DNA from: Leeuwenhoekiella aestuarii
GTDB taxonomy: Bacteria; Bacteroidota; Bacteroidia; Flavobacteriales; Flavobacteriaceae
Assembly (NCBI RefSeq): GCF_004104055.1
Contig: NZ_QOVJ01000003.1
Location: 372,001-436,000 of the forward strand
Direction of reading: 5' to 3'
DNA length: 64,000 bases
Each line of letters opens with the position of its first letter. Position 1 is the stretch's first letter. The notes under the pieces were generated by a model. It searched no databases. It worked only from the letters and a program-made list of their open reading frames with translations, and was not told the DNA's origin. Below, piece after piece: positions 17,677 through 26,080 of this stretch. The position numbers and the translations under genes were made by a program.

Positions 17677-18438
17677 ATGAAAGTCACAGTTCACAAATCG
17701 GTCAAAAATAATCTTTTAAAACTAAAGGAGTTCTTTTTGAATTTTGAGCAGGAAGGAAAAATTCTTGCAGATGGCAACCGGAATCAGATTAAAATTTTTG
17801 ATCTTGATGACACTCAAATCACGATCAAAGCGTTTAAGGTGCCTAATTTTGTTAATAAAATCGCCTACCAGTATTTTAGAAAATCTAAAGCCCAACGCTC
17901 GTATGAATATGCGTGTAAATTGCTTGACCTGGGTGTTTTAACTCCGTTTCCCCTTGGGTATGGCATAGCTTCAAACGGACTCGTGTTTGGAAGAAGTTTT
18001 TATGCCTGCAAGCTAATTGAAGCAGATCTTACATTCAGAGTCTTGATAGAAAATGATGATTATCCTGATAAAATAAATATTTTAAAGCAATTTACTCAGT
18101 TTACCTTTAAAATGCATGAAAATGGTGTTCATTTTTTAGATCATTCCCCCGGGAACACTCTAATTGTAAAAACGGAAATCGGATACGACTTTTATCTAGT
18201 TGATTTAAATAGAATGGAATTTAAACCGCTTGATTTTGAAAGCCGAATTCAAAATTTTGCCCGATTAACTCCAAAGAAGGAAATGGTTGATGTTATGGCT
18301 GAAGAATATGCCAAAGTAGGAAACTATGATGTTGCCAAAACCAAAGCTGCAATGTGGAAGGCTACCGAAGATTTTCAGCTAAAATTTTGGCGTAAAAGAG
18401 GTTTAAAGAAAAAATTAAGATTCTGGAAGAAGGCCTAA
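17677..18438 (+). CDS. Lipopolysaccharide core kinase-like protein (InaA/WaaP/Kdo kinase family)
   Basis: 253 aa with an atypical protein-kinase-like fold. Lys in TIKAFKVPNFVNKIAYQYF is the likely ATP-contact region, HFLDHSPGNTLIV is the catalytic loop (D-x-S-x-x-N) and FYLVDLNRM replaces the DFG segment. This pattern is that of Kdo kinase and InaA/WaaP-type enzymes, which phosphorylate sugars of the inner core of lipopolysaccharide at the cytoplasmic membrane. Its place among glycosyltransferases supports this. It has its own promoter and overlaps the convergent glycosyltransferase gene by 4 bp. Confidence 0.85.
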   Translation: MKVTVHKSVKNNLLKLKEFFLNFEQEGKILADGNRNQIKIFDLDDTQITIKAFKVPNFVNKIAYQYFRKSKAQRSYEYACKLLDLGVLTPFPLGYGIASNGLVFGRSFYACKLIEADLTFRVLIENDDYPDKINILKQFTQFTFKMHENGVHFLDHSPGNTLIVKTEIGYDFYLVDLNRMEFKPLDFESRIQNFARLTPKKEMVDVMAEEYAKVGNYDVAKTKAAMWKATEDFQLKFWRKRGLKKKLRFWKKA

Positions 18439-19436
18439 TTAACACCTCTGTCCCTAAACCATTTACAAATTAAACTTTGAAACTCTTTAAAGCTGTAGAG
18501 GTAACTTAATGCATAACCATCCATTCCTTTAAAAAAATATCCTTTAAAAAAATAGTAATTTATAAATACAAGTTTAGGAAGAAGATAGATTTTTAAAAGT
18601 CCGGTTTTAGGTCTGTTCTTCGATTCTTTTGCTGCTTCTTCGTTCAGTTTTAAGGTAAAGATATCGTAATGAAGAAGGCGTTTATCAGTAGTCATTCTTT
18701 GCAAATTGCGAAGTTTTAGATAGCGGCTTATTACCCCATAACTGTTCATACGGGTGCTAATAATCCCGGCAATACCATCTAGAAAACCTCCTCTAATTAG
18801 ATATTCACTTATAAATCTCCCTAAAGGTTTAATGATTAGTATTAGATATGAAACTTCTTTACCTTTTTCTAATATTTGTTGAGCTTGTAGTGCGGCATAA
18901 CTATTCTTCTTAATTAGAAAATTGCGCAGATTTACCCAAGTATAATGTTGCATAAGAATCTTTAATTTTCCCAGACTGCCGTTCACAATAACACGCTCGT
19001 GAACAAGCCCTTCATACCAGCAGTAATTTTTATTAAAAAGTCTAATAGCACTATCATTGCCATCACTACCATATTTTAGAAAACGGTTCACAAAAAAATT
19101 GCGACGATAAATACGGTAGGCGTTATGCTTCGCAGAATTTATAGTATCTAAAATTTCGCTTTGTAGTCTTGGAGAAATGTATTCATCCGCATCTAATATA
19201 AAAATCCAATCATTGGTAGTTTCTGAGATAGCATGATTTTTCTGACTTGAAAAGTTGTCAAATTTCCGCTGTATCAATTTACACCCTAATTCTTTAACTA
19301 TCTGAGTGGTAGTATCAGTACTGTAAGAATCAATAATGATTACTTCATCTGCAAATTGTGAGCATTGAATAGCTTGTTTTATAAACCGCTCTTCATTGTA
19401 AGTAGGTATGATGAGACTTAAGTGAGTTTGCGCCAA
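18435..19436 (-). CDS. GT2 family glycosyltransferase (WaaE/KdtX-like)
   Basis: 333 aa from a TTG at 19436 (MAQTHLSLIIPTYNEERF); a longer reading from ATG 19514 adds 26 residues but would overlap the divergent neighbour. The GT-A core has LIIPTYNEERFIKQAI, VIIIDSYSTDTT and the DxD block WIFILDADEYISP; KNHAIS and GLVHERVIVNGS are typical of the WaaE/KdtX group that adds a glucose to heptose in lipopolysaccharide core. The C-terminal half is basic with amphipathic segments, consistent with membrane association. Acceptor sugar here is unknown. Tail overlaps the kinase gene by 4 bp. Confidence 0.87.
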   Translation of the reverse strand: MAQTHLSLIIPTYNEERFIKQAIQCSQFADEVIIIDSYSTDTTTQIVKELGCKLIQRKFDNFSSQKNHAISETTNDWIFILDADEYISPRLQSEILDTINSAKHNAYRIYRRNFFVNRFLKYGSDGNDSAIRLFNKNYCWYEGLVHERVIVNGSLGKLKILMQHYTWVNLRNFLIKKNSYAALQAQQILEKGKEVSYLILIIKPLGRFISEYLIRGGFLDGIAGIISTRMNSYGVISRYLKLRNLQRMTTDKRLLHYDIFTLKLNEEAAKESKNRPKTGLLKIYLLPKLVFINYYFFKGYFFKGMDGYALSYLYSFKEFQSLICKWFRDRGVN

Positions 19437-19466
19437 TTTTAAAGAATCTTTATCGGCTAAATTAGT

Positions 19467-19474
19467 TAATTTTG
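19467..19474 (+). promoter_or_regulatory. -7 box for the glycosyltransferase at 19490
   Basis: TAATTTTG (TAnnTTTG) ends 15 bases before the ATG at 19490; the -33 is weak. It overlaps the TTG at 19472 that would be the longest possible start, so ATG 19490 is preferred. Confidence 0.5.
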
Positions 19475-19489
19475 ACCAAAGCTTTACCG

Positions 19490-20317
19490 ATGCATGCAAA
19501 AAGACAAATTTCAATAATTATAAGTACCTATAATGCCCCAAAGTGGCTAGAAAAGACACTTGCAGGATATCAGATTCAAACTTATCGTGATTTTGAAATT
19601 GTTGTTGCAGATGATGGATCTGGACAAGAAACGAAAGCGGTTGTAGATAAATTTTGTGCCAATTCAGCGATTCCTGTTCAGCATATTTGGCATAAGGACA
19701 CCGGTTTTCAAAAAACAACTATTTTGAATAAAGCATTAGTCGCTTGCAACGGTGCGTATGTTATTATGAGTGATGGGGATTGTATACCTCGTAAGGATTT
19801 TGTAGAACAGCACGTTAAATACCGGAAACGTGGTTATTTTCTAAGTGGTGGTTATCACAAACTCCCGATGCCTACTTCTGAAGCAATTAAAATTGAGGAT
19901 ATTTTACAGGAACGTTGTTTTGAAAAAAAATGGCTGTATTCTCAAGGTATGCCTAAGAGTTTTAGAAATATCAAGATAACTGCGAAAGGTTTTAAAGCAA
20001 ACATTTTAAATACCCTCACACCTACCAAACCAACTTGGAATGGTCATAATGCCTCAGCCTGGAAAAATGATATATTTGCGATTAACGGTTTTGATGAGCG
20101 CATGCAATACGGTGGTGAAGACCGTGAAATGGGCGAACGTCTTGTAAATTATGGAATTAAAGGAAAGCAGATTCGCTACAGTGCTATTTGCTTGCATTTA
20201 GAGCATGCAAGAGGATACGTTAACGAAAAAGCGCTAGCTATAAATAATGCTATTAGATCTGCTACCAAAACAAATAAAACAGTAAAATCTCCATTTGGGA
20301 TTAAACGCCAAGGCTAA
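19490..20317 (+). CDS. GT2 family glycosyltransferase with GT27-like C-terminal domain
   Basis: 275 aa from ATG 19490 (MHAKRQISIIISTYNAPKW). GT-A motifs: ISIIISTYNAPKWLEKTL, VADDGSGQET, and the metal-binding VIMSDGDCIP. The C-terminal block HNASAWKNDIFAINGFDERM with GGEDREMGERLVNYGIKG is the GT27-like domain seen also in the gene at 16809. It is probably a lipopolysaccharide-core sugar transferase working in the cytoplasm. It diverges from the WaaE-like gene with only ~53 bp between the two preferred starts, and its end overlaps the convergent GT9 gene by 4 bp. Confidence 0.88.
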   Translation: MHAKRQISIIISTYNAPKWLEKTLAGYQIQTYRDFEIVVADDGSGQETKAVVDKFCANSAIPVQHIWHKDTGFQKTTILNKALVACNGAYVIMSDGDCIPRKDFVEQHVKYRKRGYFLSGGYHKLPMPTSEAIKIEDILQERCFEKKWLYSQGMPKSFRNIKITAKGFKANILNTLTPTKPTWNGHNASAWKNDIFAINGFDERMQYGGEDREMGERLVNYGIKGKQIRYSAICLHLEHARGYVNEKALAINNAIRSATKTNKTVKSPFGIKRQG

Positions 20318-21369
20318 AAGAATTGAGCTAAAAATGAATTCATTTTTGAGAGTATAGCTTCTGCAGAAAATTGTGAATAGAGGTTTTTAGTCTCTTTTTT
20401 AATAGTTTTTGAATTTAACGATTCGAAAAGTTCAGGTCTAACATCTTTTAAGTGAATAGATTGATTGTGTTTTCCGTCTTCAAAGGTAGCCCAATGTTCT
20501 TTATTAACATATGGCGAATAAATAGTGAAGGTAGGTTTATTCAGCGCTTTAGCAATATGAACAGCCCCCCCTTCATTTGCAATTAAAAAATCGATCTGTG
20601 ACATAATAATACTAAACTCACGAATATCCTTCCCTAAAATTTCAGTAAAAATCTTAGAATTGTTTTTAATTTTTTTCAATAATAGATCTACTAAAGGCTT
20701 TTGATTGGGTATATAATTAAATAGAATTTGAAGATCGTAATTCGCGGTGATATAATCTATAATTTTAGCGATGGTGTCTAACGGAAGTGATTTTGAAGGG
20801 TTACTACCTAGAACTCCCAGCATAAGGCTTTTTTTGGAAAAATCGAAACCGTGATAAGTTAGAATATTCTTCGCTATAAAAATTTCATTTTTAGTTAGAT
20901 ATATTTTAGGTTGGGCATCGTATTCAATTTCAGAATTTAAATAACGCAATACATTTAAACGATCGTCTATAGCCTTACCGTAGTTAGAGATTTTAGTTTT
21001 TAAGAAAGGGACTCTATCTGTATATGCAAATGGAAGTGCTTTTTTCTCAAAGGCAATTCTCCTGTTGGCACCACTTAAAAGGGAAATCAGTTGACTTTGC
21101 AGCTTAACATATAAGTCCACAATAAGATCATAGTGTTGCTTCTTAATTTCCGAAGAAAGCTTAAAAATCGAAAGCCCCTTTTTTAACTTTTTGTCATTAA
21201 TGGTCCAAATGTAATCGATGTTAGGATTATGCAGCAAGACTGGTGCTGCATAATCGTAACATAAAAATGTAATGTGTGCTTGCGGATAAATTTTCTTAAG
21301 ATTATTTGCAACTATAGAAGCTACAAGTACATCTCCAATACGCTTATTTTTAACAATTAGTATTTTCAT
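20314..21369 (-). CDS. GT9 family glycosyltransferase (heptosyltransferase-like)
   Basis: 351 aa from the ATG at 21369 (MKILIVKNKRIGDVLVAS); an ATG at 21378 adds three residues. The N-terminal domain (GT-B fold) has the family signature RIGDVLVASIVANNLKKIYP and FLCYDYAAPVL; the C-terminal domain has LGVLGSNPSKSLP, and IMSQIDFLIANEGGAVHIAKALNKPTF, the ADP-heptose-binding segment. Family 9 enzymes add heptose to the LPS inner core; the sugar could be another in Bacteroidota. It closes the LPS-core-type cluster. Confidence 0.9.
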   Translation of the reverse strand: MKILIVKNKRIGDVLVASIVANNLKKIYPQAHITFLCYDYAAPVLLHNPNIDYIWTINDKKLKKGLSIFKLSSEIKKQHYDLIVDLYVKLQSQLISLLSGANRRIAFEKKALPFAYTDRVPFLKTKISNYGKAIDDRLNVLRYLNSEIEYDAQPKIYLTKNEIFIAKNILTYHGFDFSKKSLMLGVLGSNPSKSLPLDTIAKIIDYITANYDLQILFNYIPNQKPLVDLLLKKIKNNSKIFTEILGKDIREFSIIMSQIDFLIANEGGAVHIAKALNKPTFTIYSPYVNKEHWATFEDGKHNQSIHLKDVRPELFESLNSKTIKKETKNLYSQFSAEAILSKMNSFLAQFF

Positions 21370-21426
21370 AAAGACCATTGACGTATTGAATATCTGAATA
21401 AATTTAAATCGATCTAAACTATTGTA

Positions 21427-22242
21427 TTAAACCGCTACATCGTACTCACGAAGCGCGTCGTTGAGAGATGTTTTCTTGTTTGTACTTTCTTTACGAGTAC
21501 CTATGATCAATGCACAAGGGACATTGTATTCTCCGGCTGCAAATTTCTTAGTATAACTACCAGGAATTACTACAGAGCGGGGAGGTACGATTCCTTTCAT
21601 TTCTTTAGGCTCATCACCAGTTACATCTATGATTTTAGTAGATGCAGTAAGTACCACATTTGCTCCTAAAACGGCTTCTCTACCTACGCGTACTCCTTCT
21701 ACAACGATACAACGAGAACCAACAAAAGCATTATCTTCAATAATTACAGGTGCTGCTTGCAGAGGTTCTAAAACACCACCAATTCCTACACCACCACTTA
21801 AGTGAACATTTTTACCTATTTGTGCACAACTCCCCACAGTTGCCCAAGTGTCTACCATAGTACCTTCATCTACATAAGCACCTATGTTTACATAGCTTGG
21901 CATCAGGATAACACCTTTAGATATAAAAGCTCCATGGCGCGCCACAGCGTGAGGTACAACACGTATTCCTTTATCTTGATAACCTGTTTTAAGGGGCATT
22001 TTATCGTGGTACTCAAAAATACCAACTTCTAATTTTTCCATCTTTTGAATAGGAAAATACAGTACAACTGCTTTTTTAACCCATTCATTTACCTGCCAGT
22101 CATCTCCTTTGGGTTCTGCAACGCGCAGCGTACCACCATCTATAAGTTCTATAACTTCACGTATGGCATCTTGAGTTACTTTATCAGAAAGTAGGGAGCG
22201 ATCTTCCCAGGCTGCTTCGATAAGATTTTTTACTTGTTGCAT
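21427..22242 (-). CDS. dapD: 2,3,4,5-tetrahydropyridine-2,6-dicarboxylate N-succinyltransferase
   Basis: 271 aa, full length. DapD uses succinyl-CoA to acylate tetrahydrodipicolinate in the succinylase route to meso-diaminopimelate and lysine, needed for peptidoglycan. The helical N-terminal domain is followed by a left-handed beta-helix of hexapeptide repeats; diagnostic stretches are VPHAVARHGAFISKGVILMP, SYVNIGAYVDEGTMVDTWAT, GSCAQIGKNVHLSGGVGIGG, and the C-terminal PPRSVVIPGSYTKKF. It has its own promoter and no operon partners. Confidence 0.97.
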   Translation of the reverse strand: MQQVKNLIEAAWEDRSLLSDKVTQDAIREVIELIDGGTLRVAEPKGDDWQVNEWVKKAVVLYFPIQKMEKLEVGIFEYHDKMPLKTGYQDKGIRVVPHAVARHGAFISKGVILMPSYVNIGAYVDEGTMVDTWATVGSCAQIGKNVHLSGGVGIGGVLEPLQAAPVIIEDNAFVGSRCIVVEGVRVGREAVLGANVVLTASTKIIDVTGDEPKEMKGIVPPRSVVIPGSYTKKFAAGEYNVPCALIIGTRKESTNKKTSLNDALREYDVAV

Positions 22243-22285
22243 TTTTAAACTTGTTTTTAGTTGATTAGTTCAATTTTTGCGGCTT

Positions 22286-22317
22286 CAAATATAGCCTAGC
22301 TAATTTTAAAAAACCAA
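22286..22317 (-). promoter_or_regulatory. dapD promoter
   Basis: On the minus strand: -33 TTG (22317-22315), 21-base spacer, -7 TATATTTG (22293-22286). The leader to the ATG at 22242 would be about 37 bases. The rest of the 282-bp gap up to ruvX is AT-rich with nothing else recognised. Confidence 0.7.
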
Positions 22318-22504
22318 GATACAGGTATTTGTTTTCCTTATTAGAATAGGATTAAATATTATGTTTAGGAGATAGGGAGTTTCATTAAAAAATCAATATT
22401 AGATTTCGATTTATTTCTCTTAAAGCCTGTGTTTTTATTTAAGACTGAAGTCTTGATAATCGAGTAAAAGGAATATCAGGTGTTTAAATTCCCTTTGAAT
22501 GCCT

Positions 22505-22512
22505 TATTTTTG
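22505..22512 (+). promoter_or_regulatory. -7 box for ruvX
   Basis: TATTTTTG 12 bases ahead of ATG 22525; no clear -33. It supports the ATG rather than the GTG at 22480, which would put this box inside the coding region. Confidence 0.45.
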
Positions 22513-22524
22513 CCAAAAAATAAA

Positions 22525-22929
22525 ATGGGGCGTATTCTTGCTTTAGATTTTGGTACAAAACGCACAGGTATTGCGGTGACTGATGAACTGCAGCTCATAG
22601 CTTCTGGCCTTACGACTGTAAATACTAAAGAGTTGCTGGCTTTTTTAAAAGATTATTTTGCTAAAGAATCTGTCGAACTCATTTTATTAGGTGAACCTAA
22701 GCGCTTGAATAATATCGCTTCAGATGTTGAAGTAGATATTGCAAAATTTCGCGAAAGCTTAGAAAAGATCACCACAATTCCTATTGAGCGTATCGATGAG
22801 CGGTTTACTTCAAAAATGGCTGCTCAATCTATGTTAGATGGCGGATTGAAAAAGAAAAAGAGGAAAAATAAAGCACTTCTTGATGAGATAAGTGCAACTA
22901 TAATTCTTCAATCGTATCTATATAGATAA
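22525..22929 (+). CDS. ruvX: Putative Holliday junction resolvase RuvX/YqgF
   Basis: 134 aa from ATG 22525 (MGRILALDFGTKRTGIAVTD). RNase H-like fold: catalytic Asp8 in LALDFGTKRTG, the central ELILLGEPKRLNN, IPIERIDERFTSKMA and the last acidic block DEISATIILQSYL. YqgF proteins are implicated in 16S rRNA 5'-end maturation and resolve Holliday junctions in vitro. A 15-residue N-terminal extension from GTG 22480 is possible but unlike the family. It lies 38 bp ahead of def; probably one transcript. Confidence 0.93.
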   Translation: MGRILALDFGTKRTGIAVTDELQLIASGLTTVNTKELLAFLKDYFAKESVELILLGEPKRLNNIASDVEVDIAKFRESLEKITTIPIERIDERFTSKMAAQSMLDGGLKKKKRKNKALLDEISATIILQSYLYR

Positions 22930-22967
22930 TGTTTTGATCAATTAATAATTACGAAAAGAAGTTTAAA

Positions 22968-23555
22968 ATGATATTACCCATTGTTGCTTACGGCGATCCT
23001 GTTTTGAGAAAGAAAGCCGCTCCTATAACTCAAGATTATCTTAAGTTAGATGAACTTATAGCTAATATGTTTGAGACCATGTATGGCGCGAGTGGAGTAG
23101 GACTTGCTGCTCCTCAAATAGGAAAAGCAATTCGGATATTTGTAGTTGATGCAACTCCTTTTGCGGATGACGAGGACTTGTCTGAAGAAGAACAAGCACA
23201 ACTTAAAACGTTTAAAAAGGCATTTATAAATCCCGAAATTATCGAGGAAACTGGTGACGAATGGGCTTTTAGTGAAGGTTGTCTAAGTATTCCTGGGATT
23301 AACGAGGATGTTTTTAGATGTCCCAATATTAAAATTAAATACCAAGATCAAGATTTTAAAGAACACGTTGAAAAATTTGACGGCTTATTAGCGCGAGTGA
23401 TTCAGCATGAATATGATCATATAGAAGGGATTTTATTTACAGATAAATTGAGCAGTCTTAAAAAACGAATTATAAAAAGTAAACTGGCAGGTATCAGTAA
23501 AGGAAAAACCAATGCAGACTATCGCATGCGTTTTCCAGAAAAAAAAGGACGCTAA
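22968..23555 (+). CDS. def: Peptide deformylase
   Basis: 195 aa. Removes the formyl group from the N-terminal methionine of new proteins. All three family motifs are present: motif I GASGVGLAAPQIG (GxGxAAxQ), motif II EGCLSIPGI (EGCLS, metal-binding Cys) and motif III VIQHEYDHIEGILF (QHExDH, two metal-binding His and the catalytic Glu). Residues ~65-80 are an acidic insertion (DDEDLSEEEQ) common in Bacteroidota deformylases. Follows ruvX; no strong hairpin terminator, only an A/T-only stem near 23568-23593. Confidence 0.97.
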   Translation: MILPIVAYGDPVLRKKAAPITQDYLKLDELIANMFETMYGASGVGLAAPQIGKAIRIFVVDATPFADDEDLSEEEQAQLKTFKKAFINPEIIEETGDEWAFSEGCLSIPGINEDVFRCPNIKIKYQDQDFKEHVEKFDGLLARVIQHEYDHIEGILFTDKLSSLKKRIIKSKLAGISKGKTNADYRMRFPEKKGR

Positions 23556-23715
23556 TAGGAAGTGCTGATTTTTTATTTTGATAATAAAAAAATAGCCTAG
23601 ATATTTGCGCCCTTTTAAAATAGAAAGTTTACAAATCCGTTTTAAAAAGTATCCTGAGGAAAGACCGTAGGGAATTACAAAGAAAATACGTTTAGTTTTT
23701 AGTTAAATACAACAT

Positions 23716-24144
23716 ATGAGTTTAGATAAAATAGTTTCGATTTCAGGAAAACCAGGTTTATATCACTTAAGAGCGCAAACACGTTCTGGTTTTATTGCAG
23801 AGTCTTTAACAGATGGCAAGAAAATACCGGTTGGTTTGAGACATAACGTAAGTGTACTTTCAGAAATTTCTATTTACACCTTAGATGGTGAAGAGCCATT
23901 ACGTGAAGTATTTGCTAAGATTTCGGCTAAAGAAGACGGTGGTAAAGCGATTGATCACAAGGCCTCTAAAAATGAGTTAGAAGCGTACTTTTTTGATGTT
24001 CTTCCTAATTTTGATGAAGACCGCGTATATGCGAGTGATATTAAAAAAGTGATACAGTGGTATAATTTGCTACAGGCAAATGATCTTATAGAAGCGCAAA
24101 CCGAAGACGTTTCAGAAGCGCCAAAAGCAGATGAAGAAGAGTAA
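23716..24144 (+). CDS. DUF5606 family protein
   Basis: 142 aa, soluble. The N-terminal ~45 residues (DKIVSISGKPGLYHLRAQTR, GFIAESLTDGKKIPV) form a small beta-rich module, followed by DGEEPLREVFAKI and an acidic helical C-terminus (SDIKKVIQWYNLLQANDLI). This matches the Bacteroidota-restricted DUF5606 family of unknown function. It sits 160 bp behind def and ahead of mazG, separated from the latter by a terminator. A near -7 box (GATATTTG, about 23601-23608) is one base off consensus. Confidence 0.85.
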   Translation: MSLDKIVSISGKPGLYHLRAQTRSGFIAESLTDGKKIPVGLRHNVSVLSEISIYTLDGEEPLREVFAKISAKEDGGKAIDHKASKNELEAYFFDVLPNFDEDRVYASDIKKVIQWYNLLQANDLIEAQTEDVSEAPKADEEE

Positions 24145-24167
24145 GAACTTCAGTATAAAATAGTTTG

Positions 24168-24197
24168 AAAATCCTGTGATTCTGTCACGGGATTTTT
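24168..24197 (+). terminator. Terminator after DUF5606 gene
   Basis: Stem aaaatcctgtga / tcacgggatttt (one G-U pair), 5-base loop, followed by T residues. Confidence 0.75.
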
Positions 24198-24242
24198 GTT
24201 TTTAGAACAATCCTGAAGCGTATTAATACTTAAATTGCAGCT

Positions 24243-25016
24243 ATGAGTACTAGAGAAAATCAGTTACAAGCAATAGATCGTTTACTAACCATAATGGATG
24301 AACTGCGGGAGCAATGCCCTTGGGACCGTAAGCAGACGATACAAAGTCTGAGACACCTCACTATTGAGGAAACCTATGAGTTGGGTGATGCCATTTTAGA
24401 TAACGATCTGGAGGAGGTTAAGAAAGAGCTCGGAGATTTACTGCTGCACATTGTTTTCTATGCTAAGATAGGCAGCGAAACCGAAGACTTTGATATCGCT
24501 GATGTGGCAAACGGAATTTGCGAAAAATTAATTTCCCGGCATCCACATATTTACGGGGATGTAGATGTGGAAAACGAAGAAGATGTAAAACGCAACTGGG
24601 AAAATCTAAAGCTGAAAGAAGGTAAGAAATCAGTTTTAGAAGGTGTGCCAAAATCTTTACCAGCTCTTGTAAAAGCAAGTCGCATACAAGATAAAGTTGC
24701 TGGCGTAGGTTTTGATTGGGAAGAACCCGATCAGGTTTTTGAAAAGCTTCAGGAAGAGTTGGGAGAATTGAAAGATGAAATTCAGGCACAGGATCAAGAA
24801 AAGATAGAAGCTGAATTTGGTGACGTACTTTTTTCGATGATTAATTATGCGCGTTTCTTAAAAGTAGATCCGGAAAGTGCTTTAGAGCGTACCAATAAAA
24901 AATTCATCAAGCGGTTTCAATATTTAGAATCAAAAGCTAAAGAGAGTAATAAAGAACTTCGGGATATGACTTTAGGCGAAATGGATGTCTTTTGGGAAGA
25001 AGCTAAAAAGCTTTAA
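24243..25016 (+). CDS. mazG: Nucleoside triphosphate pyrophosphohydrolase MazG
   Basis: 257 aa with two tandem MazG all-alpha domains. The first contains CPWDRKQTIQSLRHLTIEE, then EEVKKELGDLLLHIVFYA (ExxE and ExxD metal site); the second contains FEKLQEELGELKDEIQ and EAEFGDVLFSMINYARFLK. The spacer has the conserved RHPHIYGDVDVE. MazG hydrolyses (d)NTPs to monophosphates, protecting against aberrant nucleotides and modulating ppGpp in E. coli. It appears to be transcribed alone. Confidence 0.95.
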   Translation: MSTRENQLQAIDRLLTIMDELREQCPWDRKQTIQSLRHLTIEETYELGDAILDNDLEEVKKELGDLLLHIVFYAKIGSETEDFDIADVANGICEKLISRHPHIYGDVDVENEEDVKRNWENLKLKEGKKSVLEGVPKSLPALVKASRIQDKVAGVGFDWEEPDQVFEKLQEELGELKDEIQAQDQEKIEAEFGDVLFSMINYARFLKVDPESALERTNKKFIKRFQYLESKAKESNKELRDMTLGEMDVFWEEAKKL

Positions 25017-25059
25017 AACTTATTATACATCAATAATTTAGGGTTTAACCTTAAATATG

Positions 25060-25089
25060 TTGTTTTCTAAAGTGTAAAGTCTATTTTTG
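25060..25089 (+). promoter_or_regulatory. Promoter of the fatty acid hydroxylase-family gene
   Basis: -33 TTG 25060-25062, 19-base spacer, -7 TATTTTTG 25082-25089, then a leader of about 10 bases to the ATG at 25106. Confidence 0.7.
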
Positions 25090-25105
25090 AGATTAAACCA
25101 ATTTT

Positions 25106-26062
25106 ATGGATTTTACAAACCCGTTAATTTACGGAGTTCCCTGCTTTTTAGGTCTCATTCTGGTAGAACTTACCTATAGCAAACATCACGATAACGACGA
25201 ATTATACAATTGGAAAGATCTTGGTGCTAGTCTTACAATGGGTATAGGCTCTACACTTATTGCGCCGTTAATCAAAACAGTGACAGTAATCCTACTATTT
25301 AATTGGGTTTATGATATTTTTAACCCGATTGTTGAAGGAGTGCGAACAAATATATTTGGCTGGGAATCATTTGGTTATGCATGGTATGTTTGGATTCTAT
25401 GCCAGCTTGCTGATGATTTTTCCTATTATTGGTTTCACCGGCAAAATCATATGGTTCGGTTTTTCTGGGCAGCTCATATCGTACATCATTCCTCAGATAA
25501 TTTCAATTTGGGTACAGCCGTAAGAAATGGCTGGTTTACTATTTTTTATAAACCCTTATTTTATGTGTGGATTGTTGCTATTGGTTTTCCGCCAGAGATG
25601 CTGGTCGTTTGTTTAGGTATTGAAGCATTATGGCAATTTCAATTGCACTCACAGTATGTTCCGAAACTTGGAATCATCGATAAAGTATTCAATACGCATA
25701 CGATGCATCAGGTGCATCACGCCAGAAATCTGGAATATATGGACAAAAACCACGGTGGTTTTCTCAATGTTTTTGATCGCATATTTGGTACCTTCAAAGA
25801 GCTTGATGAAGAAATAGATATAGAGTATGGTGTGACCCATGCACCCAACAGCTACAATCCGTTAATTATTCTTACACACGAATATAAAGACATCTGGAGT
25901 GATATGAAACGCTCTCCAAAATTGAAGCATAAGTTTATGTACATTTTTGGACCTCCTGGATGGAGCCACGATGGTAGCACCCTTACCATTAAACAAATGC
26001 GCAAGAAATTAAGAAAAGAAGCTGAACAAGAGCGATTAAATTTAGAATTGGCTGCAGAATAA
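25106..26062 (+). CDS. Sterol desaturase/fatty acid hydroxylase superfamily protein
   Basis: 318 aa integral membrane di-iron enzyme. Histidine clusters expected for the superfamily are present: WFHRQNH (HxxxH), AAHIVHHSS (HxxHH) and THTMHQVHH (HxxxHxxHH-like). Four or so hydrophobic stretches lie at ~6-22, ~40-72, ~90-110 and ~145-175. Members hydroxylate or desaturate lipids (carotenoids, sphingolipids, alkylglycerols, fatty acids); the substrate here is unknown. The C-terminal ~40 residues are highly charged. It has its own promoter and ends 18 bp from the convergent regulator gene. Confidence 0.88.
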   Translation: MDFTNPLIYGVPCFLGLILVELTYSKHHDNDELYNWKDLGASLTMGIGSTLIAPLIKTVTVILLFNWVYDIFNPIVEGVRTNIFGWESFGYAWYVWILCQLADDFSYYWFHRQNHMVRFFWAAHIVHHSSDNFNLGTAVRNGWFTIFYKPLFYVWIVAIGFPPEMLVVCLGIEALWQFQLHSQYVPKLGIIDKVFNTHTMHQVHHARNLEYMDKNHGGFLNVFDRIFGTFKELDEEIDIEYGVTHAPNSYNPLIILTHEYKDIWSDMKRSPKLKHKFMYIFGPPGWSHDGSTLTIKQMRKKLRKEAEQERLNLELAAE

Positions 26063-26080
26063 TTTTTTATCAGGAGTTAA

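Noticed and set aside
18435-19514. ATG 19514 as start of the WaaE-like glycosyltransferase
   Set aside because: The first 26 residues are unlike GT2 N-termini and would overlap the coding region of the divergent gene; TTG 19436 is preferred, though not proven.
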